Shown in pieces: positions 11,000-24,700 of a DNA stretch of 64,000 bases. The notes beneath the pieces were generated by a model. That model saw only the letters and a program-made list of their open reading frames with translations, was not told the DNA's origin and did no database searches. How positions within the stretch are numbered: the first letter of the stretch is position 1; every line of letters starts with the position of its first letter. The position numbers and the translations under genes were made by a program. Source of the DNA: Talpa occidentalis (taxonomy: Eukaryota > Chordata > Mammalia > Eulipotyphla > Talpidae); the NCBI RefSeq assembly GCF_014898055.3, contig NW_023604295.1, positions 96,177,591 through 96,241,590 on the forward strand, in the 5' to 3' direction.

Positions 11000-11100
11000 A
11001 TTCAGCATGGGCATGTTTGCTATCAGTTGGAGAGCATCAGACTAAAGTCAACACAGAGGAAAGCAGAGTTCAAAGAAAAGCAAGTCACAGGAGAAAAGAA

Positions 11101-11163
11101 CTGAGAGAGAAAGAGGGAAGGAAGGAGGGAGGGAGGGAGGGAGAAAGAGAAAGAGAAATGAGA
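11101..11163. repeat. Polypurine GA/GGGA-rich tract
   Basis: This is an almost pure purine stretch with AAGG and GGGA repeats, a low-complexity tract. Confidence 0.85.
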
Positions 11164-13506
11164 GAGGATAATTTTCCATGAGCCCTTGGATCCAGTCTGC
11201 TTCAAAGTCAATTAGTCTTCGTGTGGCAGTTGAGAAGATCCTGACTTGGTTTCCTTGTTCTGTGTTGAGCTGTAGAGACGCAGTGTATGAGAAACTGGGT
11301 CACATCCTTCCCACCCATCCAGTCACCTCATCTGAAGGCTGAGGGTGGGGGGGCTGAGAAATAAGGGAGTGAGGAGTGACTTTTCCTTAGAAGGAAAAGT
11401 CAGGTGCTTGCAACATAAAGATAGAAAAGGATTCAGCAGGAGAATCTGTAACTGCCCTCCACACTTAGCAGGACAGATGGGGGTGTGGAGGGAGGGGGGA
11501 GGTTGGGAAGATGTGGACCCGCCATCACTTATTCTATGAATGCCTTGTGAGGACAGCTGGAAGCTGCATGGTGAGCTGGCTTCCCCAGGAGTTTCTGCAG
11601 AGAAATGACAGTAGAGGGAGTCTTTGTGAAACAGTAGGGCTCTGGAGATGGGGTCCACATTGTCCACATTGATTGGCCAGCTAAGATTTGCATAGCCAGG
11701 CTAGATGTCCATGAGGCCTAGAAACGTCCTCACTGCACAGGAGCAAGCATTGGAAAGTCGACAGTGCCATTAGTGGCTTCAGACTTTAATTGGTCACTCA
11801 GTTCTACTTCTGACTTGTCTGCTGATACCTCTTCTCTTTGCAAAGAGCCTCTTCCACCTTAGGGTAACCAAACGTTCCTACTTTTCCCAAAACCATCTCT
11901 GTTCAGCACTGAAAGTTCTGCATCTGGAAAACCCCTCAGTTATGAGGGTTGGTCACCCGGAATGGAGAATCAGCGCTCTTAGTGCATGAGAATTGTGCTT
12001 AGGCTGGAGACATAGAGCTAAATAAGTCAGCTCTGGACCCAGCCCAGAGGAGCTCTGGTCTGATAGCAAAGGTAGAATTGAAACTTGAAACTGGATTATT
12101 CTGGAGAGATGTGGTGGGATGGAGGCAAAGGCATGAAGCCTGAGGGGCTGTCTCACATTGCAAGGAAGAAGCTTTTGAGAGGCTTTTGGACTAGATATTG
12201 AGAAATGATTATGTCTGTGGATGGGGGTGAGACGGGGGTGGAACAGACATTTCAATATGGCCAGGAGCTTGTACACAGACATGGTGTGATGATAAGGCAA
12301 AATCTGGGAGAGTGGTGACAGCTTTTCTCCCATGATATTTGCAGGGTCAAAGGCAAGAATACAGATGGAGGCCTATATATCATGTGTCTAAATATTTAAG
12401 TTCTAAATTAGGCTAACAAGCTCTTAATTGGACATGATCTATTATTCTCTTCCTTTGACAAGCACACCTTCCCAGAATCTGGAAAGCTAGGTTTGAATAT
12501 AGAATTCTCAGCCTCTGTGGTGTGCCAGGCTGGAATGAGATGTCATGACAAGAGCTGGGGCAGGTTTTCTCGTCCCTTCCGAGCCGCAGCTGCTCCTTCT
12601 CACACTGCTGGGGACTCATGCTCACACATGTGGACCCTGAAATGACATCACAGACTTTGTCTGCCTCCCCTGAGAACAGCTGTCCTTTGCCCATCCCTGG
12701 GACCTAGGGAGTGAGCAGCAGGGAGGATACCTGAGCAGGTCCTGGCAGAAGGCAGGGAATTCTCAGCTGCTGAGTACTCAGACTGTGATCTGGAGGGTGA
12801 CACAGACTTTGGGAGGTAATGCTCTTGGTGGCCCTGCAGAGTCTTTGCCCCCTGGGGAGGGAGACCTCAGAGAGGAGGTTTCTGGCCTGGATATGAGGAT
12901 GACACAGTGTGGGGAGGCCTTCCCAGGGCCTGGAATGTAATCATCCTCATCGTGAGCAATAGCAAAGGAGACTGGTTCTCAAGGGGAGAGATGACAAAAT
13001 AGTGGCCCCCAATTCTTACCTTTGGTCTCTAGGGGAGAAAGATCAGATACAATGGTGTGGAATTTGAAACACCTGGGAGATGGTCTGTGGCTCTTCCCAG
13101 GCAACACCGACTTCAGGCATCTCTGGGTCCATGGTCGGGACCTAGCTTTTTAGCCCAGTAAAACCAAAAAGCTAGAAATGAACAGAACTGAAGTCATACA
13201 CTTTATTAGGCTATCAGAGTCTGTGAGAGAAACTGGCCACTTGGAGATGAGTCAGCTTCTCTCTGCCTATACCCCTCAGTGCACAACATTTTGAAATAGA
13301 GATATCATTTCCTGGTCCTTCCATTAGAGGGAAAAGATCATTTATAAAGAAAGAGAAGACCCAGACTTCAGGGCTATGCAAACTGCAGGGTCACTGAGGG
13401 AGCTCGAAGATACTTCCTGAGACAGCTCTGACCTCAGGTTCTAACTCCCTGATCCAGCCAGAGGCCCCTCCACATCTGACTTTTGAGTAGTCCACTAAAG
13501 CTTCAG

Positions 13507-14469
<963 letters not shown>

Positions 14470-15890
14470 TTTGGCCACAGTTTCTCACCAATACTCTCAA
14501 CTCAGCTCTTCGACTTCTTGTATCCCACCTCATACGGCAGACTCCTTGTCCACACTTACAACTTTCTTTTTCTCCCCTTCATAACTCAGCTTCTTGAAAC
14601 TGGAGTCCTGACTCACTGCCTTTGCCACCATTCCCTGCATCTGCTCCTGGCTTCCACCTGCACCTCCACACTGCGGTGACTCTTGCCGAGATCACCCACT
14701 GAGTCACTGGAGCAGGTTAGTTCCAGCTCTTGAGAACTGATTGGGTGCTTCTCCACGCAGGTCCATGTTTGTGACATCATGTTGGTAACTTCAGGCACCA
14801 TGGCAGGAGTATTTACAGCACAGAAATTGGCAAACACTGTAAAGCAGTGCTTTACCCCTGTCCAAAGAGCTGCTGGCTAAAGGTGTATGAGCAGACCTCT
14901 GCCAGTGACCTTCTAGCTATTGAGGGCAAAAAGACACTTTCCAGATTTTTCTTACTTGGCTTCATCTTCAGTGGGCTTCCTTTCCTTCAATTTTTCCTCC
15001 TACTTTTCTGGTCACCTCTCTGCTTTAGTCTCTTCCATAAGCTTTTATTTAACTCATTTTTCAACTACAGTTGTTTTCTGGCGTTGTCTTCTTTCTCTGT
15101 ATAAACTTCATAGAGGACATTTTGTATTCTTATCATTTCAACAATTCTGAAAACAATTCTTAACCCTTCCCTATTCCTCACGTTTTATACCAATTCAGTG
15201 TCAAGTCCTGCTAATTTCATCTCTTACATAGCTGGCAAATTCTTCTCCTCGCCATCTTCACCGCCAATACATAATCCAAGCCACTATCACCTCCATCCTG
15301 GACCACTGCAATGGCATCCTCATTGCTCTCCATGTGGTTATTAATGTCATCTGAGCCAGTCTCTGAATTTAGGCCACAGTGAATTTTACACAACACGAAA
15401 TGGATGAATATCTCTCTTCTTGTCCCACCCTACTTTAACCCATTCAATGACTTTCTGTTGCTCTTAGTATAAGATCCAAATCCTTAGCACAAACAGGAAA
15501 GCCCTGCATGTTATGGCTCTGTCCTCCAGTGTCAGCTCAAATCTTATAGTCTGGCCACCTCTGGCTTCCTACAGACTGTGTTCACTTGGGAAACAGACTT
15601 AATGTAGACACTGTTCCCTCCATCTGGAAACCCTCCCCCTTTCAAGTCTTACTCATGGCTAGCCTCAGCTCAAAAGTTACTTTCAAGGATGACTGCCCTA
15701 GAATCTCCAGATTAGGTGGGGTTTCCCCATTAGATGTCCTTAGAGTACCATACAGCTCTTCTTCACAGAAATTATCCCAGTTACAACTATTTAGCTGTGT
15801 GTGTTCCTTCCTAAGAACATAAACTCCAGGGCTATATTTTGTCTCTTCTTATATTTTCAGTACATAAGTCAAATATGTTTTCAATGCAAG
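14470..15890 (+). mobile_element. L2 LINE fossil (CR1 clade), plus strand
   Basis: The sequence follows L2 from its ORF2 C-terminal region into the 3' UTR. Recognisable blocks include the TGCATCTGCTCCTGGCTTCC region, GTGACCTTCTAGCTATT, the CTGGACCACTGCAATGGCAT block, AGTATAAGATCCAAATCCTTAGC, and GTTCCCTCCATCTGGAAACC. About 14700-14890 does not fit L2 and looks like an unidentified insertion. All frames are broken. Boundaries are approximate. Confidence 0.75.
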
Positions 15891-15934
15891 AAATATGCCT
15901 TTCAGATCTGTCCCTGCAGTCTCTCTTCTGAATG

Positions 15935-17215
15935 TCTGATCTAATTGTCTGCTGGCGATTTTACCCAATTGTTCAGTTCCGCATCTTGGAGTCATCCCTG
16001 ATTCCTATATTTTCCTCACCTCCTGGGACCTTAGCCAGTCCTAAATCTGATCTGATGCATCTCCAAGTATATCCACCGGCTCAGCCAGACAGCATGTTCC
16101 TTCTGTTGGAAAAACAGAACCTACCTAGGCGGCTGTCTTGCTACTTCCCAGACTATGAGAGTCTCTTCAGGATCAACAATGTAATTTATTAAAAAATAAA
16201 TTGCAAAGGGGAAAAAAAAAGAGATCAAAGGTAAACCTATAGATTAAAAGACATTTAGTTATATCAACCAATTACCGTTGTGTGAGGTTTTATTTAGATT
16301 CTGATTTAAATTGTAACAAAATTATGATCATAAGACAATCATAAATTTTAACTGATGGATATAAGGAACTATTGATTTTTGAGATGTGATGATGATATAT
16401 TTAAACATTTTTAGAAATGCACAGTGAAATATTTACTGATGAAATATGATGTCTGGAATCTGTTTCAAAACAATAGAGAGAAGCAAGGAAGTGGGTGAAG
16501 GTATAAATAAAGTTTTCTATAAATTGTTGTAGTTGGATGGTGGGTACACTGGGGTTCATTATCCTACTCTTTCACATGTTTGAAAATTTTCCTTTAAAAG
16601 ATTTTTTAAAATATCCAGAATGTGACCTATTTTTACTATTTTCACTACTCCCAACCTTGTCCAAGCCCTGAGATCTCTCACCTGGACTGCACCAGCCTCC
16701 TGACTCCGCTCACCCTACCCTTGCCTTGTCCTGCCTTTTCTTCACTACACTGCAGTGAGTGACCCTTTAGACACAATAGATTTCTTCTCTGTATAAACCC
16801 TGTATCAGCTTCTCATTTCGCTTGTACCTTGTGGTACATCACTGTCTTTACCTCCTAACATTCAGTCCCTCATCTGCTTCCTCGTCACCCATCTGCCATC
16901 GGGATAGAAGCATTCTCTGACAAGGTCCAAGATGCTCTCTTGGCTAACCACCTCCACCCCAAGTCCCAAGCTCTTGAGGACAATCCACACTCATCCATGG
17001 TTCCATTGTTTTTGCCACTCTACCTGGACCTGCCCCCACTGGGAAGTCCAGACTCTGTTAGCCCCTGTTCAGTGCCTTTCTCTACTTTGGTTCTGAGCCT
17101 CTAAAAGCCTAGGCCTTTGTTTTGCAACTATCTACTGTCTCATTGATCTCCTCTACACACTTAAGTTTCACAAAGGCGCAGATTCCTCCTATATCTGTAA
17201 CCCTAACCTTGATAA
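15935..17215 (+). mobile_element. Second L2 fossil, interrupted at about 16190-16611
   Basis: L2 sequence runs through TCTTGGAGTCATCCCTGATTC at about 15985 up to about 16140. It resumes near 16612 with CACCTGGACTGCACCAGCCT and continues to the L2 3' region near 17215. The gap is filled by an old L1-type 3' segment, a nested insertion. Confidence 0.7.
16190..16611 (+). mobile_element. Old L1-type 3' segment nested in L2
   Basis: This segment carries the ATATGATGTCTGGAATCTG and GGTGGGTACACTGGGGTTCA blocks and ends in TTGAAAATTTTCC, a common old L1 3' end. The same repeat type recurs at 62825-64000. The subfamily is not assigned. Confidence 0.6.
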
Positions 17216-17849
17216 AATGACGGCCTTTCAAAATGAAGCACATTTGAATAAATTAATTAAAACTTTATGTAAGCATTAGTATCATTTAAGTACCTTTCAG
17301 TCTGTATAGACCAAATTTTAACAGGAGTAACATAACTCTATAACTACATGGTATTCATAACTTTTAAAATTATTGAAAAATGTGCTTGACTTCTTAGCAA
17401 AAGCCTAAACAGATCTGTTGTCTTCAAAGTCAAACTGTAATAATAATAAAAAATGTAATCATATTTCTGTTATCAGTTCTTCCATTAGTAAATTTGGTGT
17501 GTTTAGATTTAAAAATTGCACCCCAAGTCAACTCACCTGTTCACTAATAGTCTTGCTTGAAGAATCAGGGTCAAAGGGCGCATACTGGGGAGGGGGGAAG
17601 AGGTTTAAGGGGGCTGCTCCCTTATGAAGGGAGATCAACAGATGGCCAGGATTTGGGAAGGGCAAGGTGAAGAGTTCTCAAGTATAGCGGAAGCAGAAGT
17701 GGCAGAATTGTGGCCTCTGCAATGAGGAACTGACGGAGGCAGAGGGAGTTGAAGGAGTGCAATCAATGGGCGATGAGAAAAAGAGGAAAGTGAGCAATAG
17801 GGATGAAAAATCTGGGGAAATAAAAAGAATATGTACAAACAGGATTGCC
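17216..17849. other. Intergenic, beyond presumed ZBTB38 3' end
   Basis: I see no gene or confident repeat. This is the region just beyond the best candidate polyadenylation site of ZBTB38. Confidence 0.5.
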
Positions 17850-17864
17850 TCGCATAATTTTTTT

Positions 17865-17870
17865 TATGCT
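17865..17870 (-). terminator. ZBTB38: Candidate poly(A) signal ATTAAA for ZBTB38
   Basis: The hexamer TTTAAT on plus reads ATTAAA on the gene strand and is followed by a U-rich/A-rich region. It would give a 3' UTR near 3.85 kb. Other ATTAAA hexamers occur closer to the stop, and transcript data are needed to choose. Confidence 0.3.
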
Positions 17871-18539
17871 TTTAATAGTTACTTTCTCAATTGTTACAAG
17901 TTCTTTCATTATTAGATCTTTTGCTGTGTTAGATAGTGAAGTTAGCGGATAGCAGTTACCATTTCTTTTGGGGGGGGGAATTGGTTTGGATTGCTCTTCC
18001 AATACACAACTGATGCTACCTGCCAGCCATTAGGAGGACTGGAAATTTGAGTTCTTTCCCCTGTATCAGTGATGGATGGTGCTGCTGAATGTGCCACTCC
18101 CTTTCCTGTTACCAGTGGTCATCTTGTAACTAACTGCATGCATCTGAAGATAATTAGTTAAGGTTTGGAGACAGTCTGATGAATTGGATCTATTTTCTTT
18201 ATGTGAAAAATCACTGGTTTCTAATAGCATCATTATTTCTACTTCATATTCTTAAAAGTATACAAACTCTTCAGAATTGACATTACAGGGCAATTTAACA
18301 ATTTCCCAAGATATAAGAGAAGCCAAATGCCCTTAATAGTGAGGTCTAAGTAAATCAGTGGTGAATCTGGGGAGGCGAGACTAACACGCCTTCTCTGTTA
18401 AGCTGGCTCCACAGCTGTCATCGTCACAACCACGATCCTATAAAGCTGCATTACTTTCTCATGTCTCTCTCTTCACTCTCTATTCAGTTTACATTAAGCA
18501 TTTTTGCCTTAGGCACGAGAAGGAACAAAAACATGGAGG

Positions 18540-18712
18540 CAGGCAATCTGGCATGGGAATGCTGGCTCTGCCTGCCTGTGGTACCTTCTCAGTTGCTGTT
18601 ACATGTGGATAATGAAGTCTACTTCCCAGGGTTGTTTGGGGAAGGACTGAATGACAACGGCCCCATGTAAAGTACTTTGCCAAATACCTGGGACTCAGTA
18701 AGTGTAACTTGT
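18540..18712 (+). mobile_element. MIR SINE fossil
   Basis: The arrangement follows the MIR core: GGCTCTGCCTGCC, a degenerate middle, GTGGATAATGAAG, then CAGGGTTGTTTGGGG and AAAGTACTTTGCC. It lies antisense within the presumed ZBTB38 3' UTR. Confidence 0.65.
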
Positions 18713-21700
18713 TTCCTCCAGATGGGTGGAGCAGAATGCTTCCAGTACTCCCTGATTGATGATAAGCTCTAAATCATAAGAACATGTTAATCGCTGCTTT
18801 TGTTTTTTTCAATATCATATTCCATTTGAGCCCTAAGAACATAAGTAGATACCATGGAATGCAACAAGAAATAGAAACACACCGAACGAATAATATGTGA
18901 AACAATGATGTGACTCACACAGCTGGAATAGCTGCTTGGCTGCACAAAAGAATTAACATTAAAACATTTAAAAAGAGACTTTACATAGGAATAAGCTATT
19001 TTAATCAAGCAAAAACAAATTTATAGTCATTATTTCTAAAAATAAAATTAGACTTTCCAACCCTTAACATCTGCATTTAATAATATCTTCTAACCAAAAT
19101 ACAGATGCTAAAACAGCAAATTACAATGTATCTTGTACAGCATACAGTATGTTCACTGCTTACACTTACTTGAATTCTAGTTGGTCATTATGTACTCAAT
19201 GCATACTTAAACATCACTCATAATAAAATTTTCACAATTAACAAAAAGTGTGACAAGGCTGTCTTAAAACGGCTCTGCTATAAATTGTATAGAATATACA
19301 GAATTACAAAGTCAAGTATTTTTTTTATCAAAATATACACCCCTCCCTGAAACTAACACAAGCTATCAACATTTTAAACGAATGATACAATTATAGAAAA
19401 TATTTGCAAAATTATTTTTTCATGTATAAATATTCTGCCATATTTACTTTGGTCTAGAATTATCAGCATACAAGTCCACTTAAAAAATATCCACATGTAA
19501 GGGCTGGGAGACATCACTACATGTAATAATTTTATATCTGAAGTTCCCCCAAATCAAACATGACTAAAATACACAATAAATTCTCCTTGATTTGTAATTC
19601 TAATTGAGATAAACAAATTAGTAGATCACAGGATTGTTTAGTCAAGATCTTAATTATCAATTCAAAAATGGTCTTCGTAAGCCCTTGGTGACTATCTCTT
19701 TAACAAAACTCAAATGAATAGTGCAGGTATACATATATACAATGTATAAAATAAAGTTGAATTTGCTTGCATGTCCCCATTTTCCTCTATTATATAATAC
19801 TGTAAGTAAAAGTAGATGAACAAAAGATAAATGCAGATACATATTGGGGTTATTTAACAGCAAAGTACTACAGTATAAAAAGGTCAGCTTTAATCAAGTC
19901 CTTTTCTGAACATTTAAATGCTTTCTTGCCCACCCAAATTCATATTAAGTCTTCTTTATGGAGACATCGCCACACTTGGAGAGAGAAACTGGAGTTCTTT
20001 GAGCTACTTCTTCATAACGATAACCTAGCAACCATGGATAACCTTGGGTTTCCATCTATCAAATCTCATAAATATTAATGATGGCAGCTCATCTTTAAAC
20101 TGGTTCTGGATTCTGCCCATGCCAGTGATCAAAGGGCAGGACTGTTTTCTCTCTCCTGCCTATTCTGACAGTTTAAAAAGAACCATGAGTTCCCAGGAAC
20201 CTAGTTCACGTGATAGAATATCCTACAGGACAATTAGACTCTGAGGGCAATGTTGACAGTGTGGGTCAGTGTAAAAGGACATTAAAAAACTTAAGTGGGT
20301 TTTAGCAAGGGAGCTAGATGTCTGCAAACATGAAGACAAGGCTTTGTGGATATGTTTCTGAGCCCCAAATGTAAGGGCTAAAGCCTTGTCATTCTATATT
20401 CTATGTCCTGATGCCCCCAAAACAAAGCAAGGAATAACATCGTTCCTCTTGCCCATTCAAACCATTAAAAGGCAGGGTTGGGGGTGCTTCTGTGGCCTTC
20501 TTCTTTTGTACTAGTATGTACTCGTGGGCTGCGTCATCTCCAAGAAGGTTAACAATTGTAGGGATTAGGCTTTCTCTCACTTTCAAGTCCCTTGGAATTT
20601 ACCTCTATGTGCGTGCCTTACACTAAATTTCCTGGATACTCCTTTAGCGGAATGGGAGGCTAGGTTTCACTTGAAGCCTAGCCTGGTTAAGTCTGTCTGG
20701 ACTAGACCTCCACATCCACAGCCTTGGGATGGATGGAAGAAGACTGCAGGGAGCTTCAGAAGAATTTGACCTGTCTTCATTTTCAAAGGGGAGGTCATTA
20801 TAAAGTAATACACACACAGGAAATCACAGGTAAATTCTGGGAAGGCTTTCCCCATAGATAAGGCATGACCTAGGTTTTCAGTGACTTGAGTAGATCAGTT
20901 ATAACAACAACTCAGCCATAACTTCAAGAGAACAGCATTCCATCTACGAGGGTACACATGCTCTTAAGTCATATTCAAAATGTTTTCTACTGATTTTTAC
21001 ATCAGTCCTTCTTATTTGCAGATCTATTGCTCATCATTAAACTTCTCTACAGGGGAAATGGACAGTTAAAAGTTATAGTGATTTATATATGTATTTTACA
21101 AGGTCTGTGTTGCAGAAAAGTAGTTCTAGATAACGCATGGATATCCTACTTAGGTTACTCATTTCACACATATTTTCAGCTATATTAAGTATTTCATATG
21201 TATCCATTAATTGAAACAATTTTAATAGTGCAGAGCTGGATGGGTATAATGACTATCATAGCTCATTTACCTTTTAACATATTTATGAAGATGACATTTT
21301 CATGATATCTGACCCTTATTTTCTCCAGTGACTAAAGACAGTTCAGCAGCCAGTTCCTATTAGCACTTACTAGAAAGTTTTAAATTAGACAAAAATTAAA
21401 CTTTTTTCACTGGCAGAAATACCACAGCTAAGAACTTCATAAACTTTCACAAGATACTTGGGATAATGGAAGATTCAGCCATTTTGTTTTTGTGCACTTT
21501 ACATTAATGAAATTAATGCTACACCCCAAAGTAGATATTAGGATTTTTTTTTTTCTGGAACTTTCACAAATGAAATTTTCTTTTTACATTTCACTCCTTC
21601 ATGACTTAATGTGAACAAAACTAAACTAAAAACAAAAGAAAACAAAACAACAACAAAAAACCCAAACCAAACCCACCAACTTCTATTTTTTGAAGATTTT

Positions 21701-21715
21701 TCTAAGTCTCACCAC

Positions 21716-24700
21716 TCAACGCACATTTTCAACAATGGTTTGTACATTATCCTTTTGGTCATTGTCTTCTGAATCAATGAAATGTGGATTCTCCTGGGGA
21801 CTCGAGTTTTCGTGGCACATTTCACCTTCTGTTTTCTCCCGCTGAGTTGGGCTTTTGAATAAGTGTTTCTTCTGGTGCATTCCAAGGGCAGCAGCTGTTT
21901 TGCAAATTTTGGGGCACTGGAAGCAGGCGTAGCCCTTCCCATTATGCTCCCGAATATGTCTCTGCTCATGATTCCTTTTCGTGGAGAGATATAAAAAACT
22001 CTGAAAGCAGAACTGACAGTGGTAACGCTTTTCGCCAGTGTGGATTCTCTCGTGGATTTTGAGGGTCTCATTCAAGGTGAACGCCTTGTTGCAATACTGA
22101 CAGATGAACTCCTTCACACCCAGGTGGATGCGTTCGTGTTTCTGTAAGTTTCCTTGCACAGAAAAGCACCGCCCGCAGGTCTTGCACTGGTATGGCTTCT
22201 CGCCAGTGTGGCACCTCATGTGCATCTTGAGCGTGGAGGGGCTCTGGAACTGCTTGGCGCAGAGCTCACACGCGTATGGCCTGGCAGTGAGATGCCGGTG
22301 GGGCCTTCCTTGGCTCCCGGCCCCTGAGGCCTTTTCTCCATCGCACAGTTCACACTGCAACTTGGGCATCTCTTTGTTTTCTTCTTCCTCAAAGGCCTTC
22401 TCCTGAGGGGCCTTCCCCACAGCGCAGTCCAGTTCTGCCGGGTATTTACACTTACTGTCCCGGCTCTTACTTTCGTGTTCTTTCCTCCAGTTGACTTTCC
22501 TCATTTTTCTCAACTGTCTGGATTTCTTTTTGGGTTTGTAGTTATAATAAGGGCGCCAGGGCTTGTCACTGGAATCCTGGTCACTTGCCTCATCGAACAT
22601 TTCGCTCATCTCCACACATTCAGATTGGCAGAGCCCAAGCGGGCTGTCTCTGTGGGTTTCCAGGTCGCTCTCTTGTGGCACAGTCTCCTCCTGCACTTGA
22701 TACTTGGGTCTCCTCCCTCTCTTATAGAACAATTTAGAGCCCAGGATATGCCTTTTCACAATGGCTTCATTCCCGATCTTCACAGTTATTTGGCAAAGGG
22801 GCGCGACGTTGCTATTTGTGGAGGTTCCGGGCAGAGCTGGCTTTGCAATGTAGGTTTCAATTTTACTAGTTTCTTTAACAGTATTTGTACTTTTGCTCAA
22901 CGACCCTCCAGGATCAGCAACGTATTTCGACTCCTCTGGTGTCTCTCCCCTGTTACTTGGTGTGGTTTTCTTTTTCTCCTTAATGCCTTTGGGTCTGCTC
23001 ACTACTCGACCTACTTTGTCTGGCTCAGGTTTGCTGTCATCTTTCAGGGGTGGACTGACAGTCGGCTCTGCGGGGGCTCTGTGGTTGCTGCTGGTCATGG
23101 CAGCGACAGTGTTGCTGTGCATTATCACGGATGAAAACTGGCTACTGTGCACGATGACCGAGGGTGCTGAGCCACTGTAACTGATCACAGAGGCAGAGTT
23201 CTCACCGCCGTTACCCAAAGACAAAGCAGGCACATCTCCTGCCGGGAGGTCAGAACTGACAGCGTTTTCAGTGGAAGCAACAGACACCTCAGTTGAATAA
23301 AAGTTATTGTCAAGATCCATTTTCAGTGTCTCTTCTCCCCATTTGGTACCTTCTGCGTTTGGTACATTGGCAGGAGTGGGTATGTCCTGACAGGCAGAGG
23401 TTTCCAATGGGATGGCTGGACTGTTGGTCAGTGTGCTCACACTGTCTTGGAAATTCAGTGTTGGTAACTCAGAGCTGCGAGGAGTCTGAATAACATAGGT
23501 ACCAGGAGCAGACTCGCTCATCTGACCGTTTTCTCGAGCATTTTCATAAGAAGAATTTCGATAGCTCTTATAAGGTGCCCTCTTGCATTTCATTGGCAGA
23601 AGCCTATATAGTTTATATGGATAGACACTAGGCTTCAAGCCTCCATTTGCCGTTTTTTTACTGATGGAAAGTCTATGATCTATGGCATGGAAAGACTTCT
23701 GATGGTTTTTGAGTATATAATAGGTCATGAAAGTCTCAAGGCAGAAAATGCACTGATACCGCCTTTCTCCCGTATGCCAAATTTCATGTCTTGTCCTGTA
23801 TTCAGCCAACGCAAATACTTTGTTGCAATAATGGCAAGGATATGTTCTTCTCCATGAGTGGACATTTGCATGTCTTCGGAGGCTGGACAAAGTCACGTAA
23901 CTACGTTTGCATACAACACAACTGTAGAGCATCTGCCCATTAACAAATTTAACCATGTGGTCTGTTTCTGGCAAGATACTTCCGGTACTGGAAAATTCAC
24001 CAATCCTATTTTCAGATAATAAAGACTCTGGACTGGTGAATGCACCTCCATTCTGTCCAATGGTAGGATAGTTTTCCAAAAAGCGCTGATTTCCTCCTGG
24101 AATGGGCATGTGACTTGACCTCATACAGATCTGCTCGTGACGATCCAACCTGTTCAGGGTGCTGAATTGTTTGTTGCAGTACTTGCACACCAACGGCTCC
24201 TGTGTTGGCTTGTGAAGCTGCATGTGAGCATTGAGCAAAGCACTACTGTCAAAGGATTTAGAACAACAGCTACAGTTGTAAACGAGAGGAGGAACCTCCA
24301 CAGCTGGTGGCCCGGGGGAGTCGGAGGACTTATTTTCATCTTCCCTGGGAAGATGGACCTCCCCTTCATTGTTGGGAGGTCTGGAACAAGAAAGGTCTGC
24401 AGCTGGCTCGGGACTTTTCTCTTGATTAGTCTCTAAGTTGGTTACTGGAGGAGGTGGTATATTTTCTGCACTTGAATCAGAATCCTGGGGAGCGGAGAGT
24501 GTCTTTGGCTTTCGGCATGTTTTCGGTTTTGCTGCAAGAGTTTCACAATTTTCTTTCCCTGTTTTAGCAGGTGTACTGCTGTCCTGCTCACGCACTGGCT
24601 GACTTCTGTAAGCCTCGGTCACCGAAGAGACAGCATAGGAGTGTTCTGCGAGGGTCCGGACGGGCTCCGCCTCATGGCAGACGTCTGTCCGCTCTAGGCA

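Larger units (their letters stand above)
17850..21715 (-). other. ZBTB38: Presumed ZBTB38 3' UTR
   Basis: About 3.9 kb of AT-rich sequence downstream of the stop codon has no SINE or young L1 insertion. It is read as the long 3' UTR expected for this gene. Many TAAAT (ATTTA on minus) motifs occur, as in AU-rich UTRs. The only repeat I recognise inside is a MIR at about 18540-18710. The distal end rests on one ATTAAA hexamer and is uncertain. The human 3' UTR is also several kilobases long, as I remember it. Confidence 0.5.

Noticed and set aside
22475..23134. 219-residue open frame on plus opposite ZBTB38
   Set aside because: It is antisense to the strongly coding ZBTB38 frame, has no family signature and is explained by codon-shadow effects.
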